Shown: positions 61,681-64,000 of the stretch, in pieces
Numbering within the stretch: position 1 is the stretch's first letter
Layout: every line of letters begins with the position of its first letter
From: Aspidapion aeneum
Taxonomy: Eukaryota > Arthropoda > Insecta > Coleoptera > Brentidae
Direction: 5' to 3'
DNA: 64,000 nt
Assembly (NCBI GenBank): GCA_963576565.1
Contig: OY755046.1
Location: 64,019,379 to 64,083,378, forward strand
Notes under the pieces: model-generated
What the model was told of the DNA's origin: nothing
The model's database searches: none
The model's input: the letters and a program-made list of their open reading frames with translations, nothing else
Made by a program: the position numbers and the translations under genes

Positions 61681-62315
61681 AGTTAGTGCAACGTGCCAAC
61701 AAATGAGTCATTCAGTATCATTAAAAACAATTTACAAACTGATGATACACTTCACAAGAGAACAACGCTATCGGTGGAGGTGGTGATGGATCTGTTGGAG
61801 CTTTGTCCCCGTAACTCTTACTTTCAAATGAAAGATAAGTTTTACGAGCAAAATGATGACTTCCAATGGGTTTGTCTCTTTCACCAGTGGTAGCAAACAT
61901 CTACATTGAGTGGTTTGAGTACCTGATTACATGGTACTACACAGCAAGAGTCAAGCCAAAATTATGACCACGATATATGGATGACCCATTTATTATATGG
62001 CCGGAAAAGGATGACCAACTGCAAAATTTTCTACACAATCCGAACGGTATTTAACAATCAAATGCACAATGGAAATTGAAAAACGATTCGGTCTTACCTT
62101 TTTTGGATGTTCTTGTCAAACGAAACCACTGTATAGGAAACCTACAACACGGGAGAGTACCCAAATTTTAAGTCTAATCAATCTGATGCTACAAACTAAG
62201 GAGTTATAAGAAGTTTGTATTTAGGAGTCGTAAATATTTGTAGTAACGATGAAGCATTAACCACAGAAGTTAACAAGATCAAAAAGAACTTACACAGAAT
62301 GGTTATGCCGAGAAA
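61681..62315 (+). pseudogene. Penelope-like element reverse transcriptase fragment
   Basis: Segments across frames: NVPTNESF, RTTLSVEVVMDLLELC, YFQMKDKFYEQNDDF, LSPVVANIYIEWFE, RYMDDPFIIWPEKDDQLQNF (catalytic YxDD, 61968-62000), LPFLDVLVKRN, TVYRKPTT, and a tail EVNKIKKNLHRM. The order and wording match Penelope-like RT (NVP..ES, SP..AN.YME, Y.DDTF..WP, LPFLDV...VYRKPTHT). Multiple frameshifts; the GIY-YIG endonuclease end is missing. Confidence 0.85.
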
Positions 62316-62344
62316 TTAGTAAGCTCAACGTTCCGGCAAGGGTA

Positions 62345-62970
62345 TTGGAAAAACTACTCGCTGGGATCATATGCAACAGTCTTCCAGCATGGGACGAAGA
62401 AATTAGGAACAAAACAGAAAAGCGCATCTGCATTTGTTCAGACAGTCAAGCTGCGCTGAAAGGACTGTGCAAACTAACCATGTTAGTACAGGAGTGCGCG
62501 GATGCACTTCAGGAGTTGGCCGAAGTAAGAGAGGTGGAGCTCGTATGGGTCCCAGACCACTTGGGAGTTCCAGGAAACGAGAAAGCGGACGAACTCGTTA
62601 GGCGTGGATCCCGGCAGAAATGTGTCGGGCCAGAGCGTTTCTTGGGGCTCACAACAGGGCAAAGAAGTCGGCCCTAACAGAGTGGGCCCAGAAAAAGATA
62701 CAAAAGAAATGGACCAACACAGGAAACGACAGACAGGCGAAGGAGTGTGATACAGCAACTCCCGTAGGGACTGGCTGCTCCGTAGAACACGAAGAGAGGT
62801 GGGAGCCATAGTGGGAGTCCTAACCGGACACTGCGTCCTACAAGGACACCTGGCAAAGATGAGAGTGAATTAAAACGCGACGTGCGAGCGATGTTGGGCC
62901 GAGGACGAGACCTTGGCGCATTTCATTTCATCATGTAAAGCTTATAAGAAGGCGGGCAGATTCCTTACCT
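62345..62970 (+). pseudogene. LINE RNase H domain and C-terminal zinc knuckle
   Basis: KRICICSDSQAALKGL (RNase H strand with catalytic Asp), LVQECADALQELAEV, ELVWVPDHLGVPGNEKADEL (the H-x-G..GNE.AD box), then after frameshifts LTGHCVLQGHLAKM and CERCWAEDETLAHFISSC. This is the RNase H plus CCHC tail of Jockey/R1/I-type LINEs. It abuts the Penelope RT remnant directly. Confidence 0.85.
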
Positions 62971-63065
62971 AAGGAAGGAAGCATTAGGGGGGGACGCCCG
63001 GCGGCGTATTTACGTTTCCGTGCTGATTTCACGGCAGCGCTGTTTTGAAATAGACACGTAAATAT

Positions 63066-64000
63066 TGCAACATATTTGGTTACAAATGCGTGTTGATTTT
63101 AAGGCGCCGAGGCTCGAACAAGGCACGGATTTGTACTGAATTACGCAGCGCAGGGGTTTACTTATTAGTGCACATTTGAAACTTAAATTGGATTCACGTT
63201 GTTTATTAGTTTGATTTTGAGGTTATATGTTTTATGAAAATTATGGAGCAGTTTAAAAGTATTTGTACTAATATTACTCAAGATTTTGATATTCTGTAAA
63301 GTTTGAAGAACACTCTTCCATTAACTATACCTGCAAAGTTCAGTATTCATTGTCTTACACCGGCAACTCTTCTGTTATTAATAAATTTTAATGATTTAAA
63401 TGATTTTCACTTGATTTCTAACCACATGAAAATAGAAAGTTTCAAAAACCTAACCTAACGGAAGCTAATCAATCAAATCTAACCGAACCGAACCAAAGCA
63501 AACTAAACCAATAATTTTTTTCAAAAAAAAAACTTTCCTGAATTCCTACCCGGGATCCTAGAGGATGTGAATCCGAACTGAACCGATCCTAACTAAACCG
63601 AACCAAACCTAACCTAACCAAACTAAACTACAACACTATCCACACCCTCTAGGATCCCGGGAAAGAAGTCAGGAAAGTTTTTTTTAATTGTTGGTTCAGT
63701 TTGCTTTGGTTCGGTTCGGTTTGGTTCAATTCGGTTCGTTTCGGTTCGGATTCACATCCTCTAGGATCCCGGACAGGAAGTCAGGAAAGTTTTTTTTTTT
63801 TTAATTATTGGTTTAGTTTGCTTTGGTTCGGTTCGATTAGATTTGATTGATTAGCTTTCGTTATGTTAGCGTTTTAACGTGACAGTTGAATACGCTTTTC
63901 TAATAGTTTAATGAGCGATGTTCTCTTACAGATCCGTGCTCATTTTGAGATCAAAACTCTTAAAATCAACACGTATTTGAACCCAAATATATTGTAACAT
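63066..64000. mobile_element. Inverted-repeat element, right end cut by window
   Basis: ACAAATGCGTGTTGATTTTA and CACGGATTTGTA at the left are mirrored by GATCCGTGCTC and TAAAATCAACACGTATTTGA near the window end. Its interior holds the FB1-type core at 63458-63862. Confidence 0.6.
63458..63862. repeat. FB1-related core with AACCGAACC arms
   Basis: GAAGCTAATCAATCAAATCT at the left is mirrored by AGATTTGATTGATTAGCTTTC at the right. Inside are three copies (one inverted) of GGGATCCTAGAGG.TGTG and runs of GAACC/GGTTC, the same core as FB1 (25519-26368) but without its AGCGATGT arms. Confidence 0.75.

Overview
The window looks like TE-dominated intergenic or intronic DNA from a large, AT-rich animal genome, most likely an insect. 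Indicators are mariner, pogo, PIF/Harbinger, hAT, non-LTR and Penelope-like remnants, foldback elements, microsatellite-cored repeats, and GT-AG introns. The species cannot be fixed from this sequence. I see no bacterial operons, tRNAs, rRNAs or CRISPR arrays. The only plausible host coding sequence is one short exon candidate (3845-4061). A coding-like minus-strand remnant lies at 36794-37054.

Layout. 1-9 kb: pieces of a TGTC-microsatellite repeat, a TA-flanked long-TIR MITE, the host exon candidate, an inverted-repeat pair and a 323-bp tandem array. 9-15 kb: a MITE, a mariner relic split by a 1.6-kb element, and a long inverted repeat. 14.5-21.4 kb: a deep nest. A MITE (CCCTAGTAACAC ends) holds a pogo-like transposon and a 5'-truncated LINE. 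The pogo holds two head-to-head copies of a 1.2-kb element (family X) and a TGTC element with about 890 bp of pure tetranucleotide. 21.6-23.6 kb: a conserved block followed by a 142-bp satellite array, mirrored in inverted orientation at 46.1-42.9 kb. 23.7-26.4 kb: GC-rich minisatellite, a repeat cluster and a foldback element with an 8-bp target duplication. 27.5-29.2 kb: a deleted Harbinger element that keeps a spliceable transposase start. 29.7-31.9 kb: a TGTC element cleanly interrupted by a 1.5-kb Helitron-like element. 33.3-36.6 kb: a 3.3-kb palindrome holding a hammerhead-ribozyme insertion and a MITE. 39.8-42.8 kb: a 3.0-kb foldback element with GGCGCC-rich minisatellite ends and an 8-bp target duplication. 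45-64 kb: LINE copies, further X, TGTC and Helitron-like copies, an inverted Penelope-type pair with hammerhead motifs, Penelope RT, a LINE RNase H fragment and a final inverted-repeat element cut by the window end.

The window contains its own empty sites for several families. One copy of a repeat is interrupted and another is not, so boundaries and target duplications can be read directly: X (2 bp), the Helitron-like element (no duplication, between A and T), hAT (8 bp) and the mariner interrupter (3 bp). The most interesting items are the two foldback elements with minisatellite arms, family X, the hammerhead motifs, and the two mirrored block-plus-satellite loci. I had no homology search, so family names rest on motifs, termini and target duplications.
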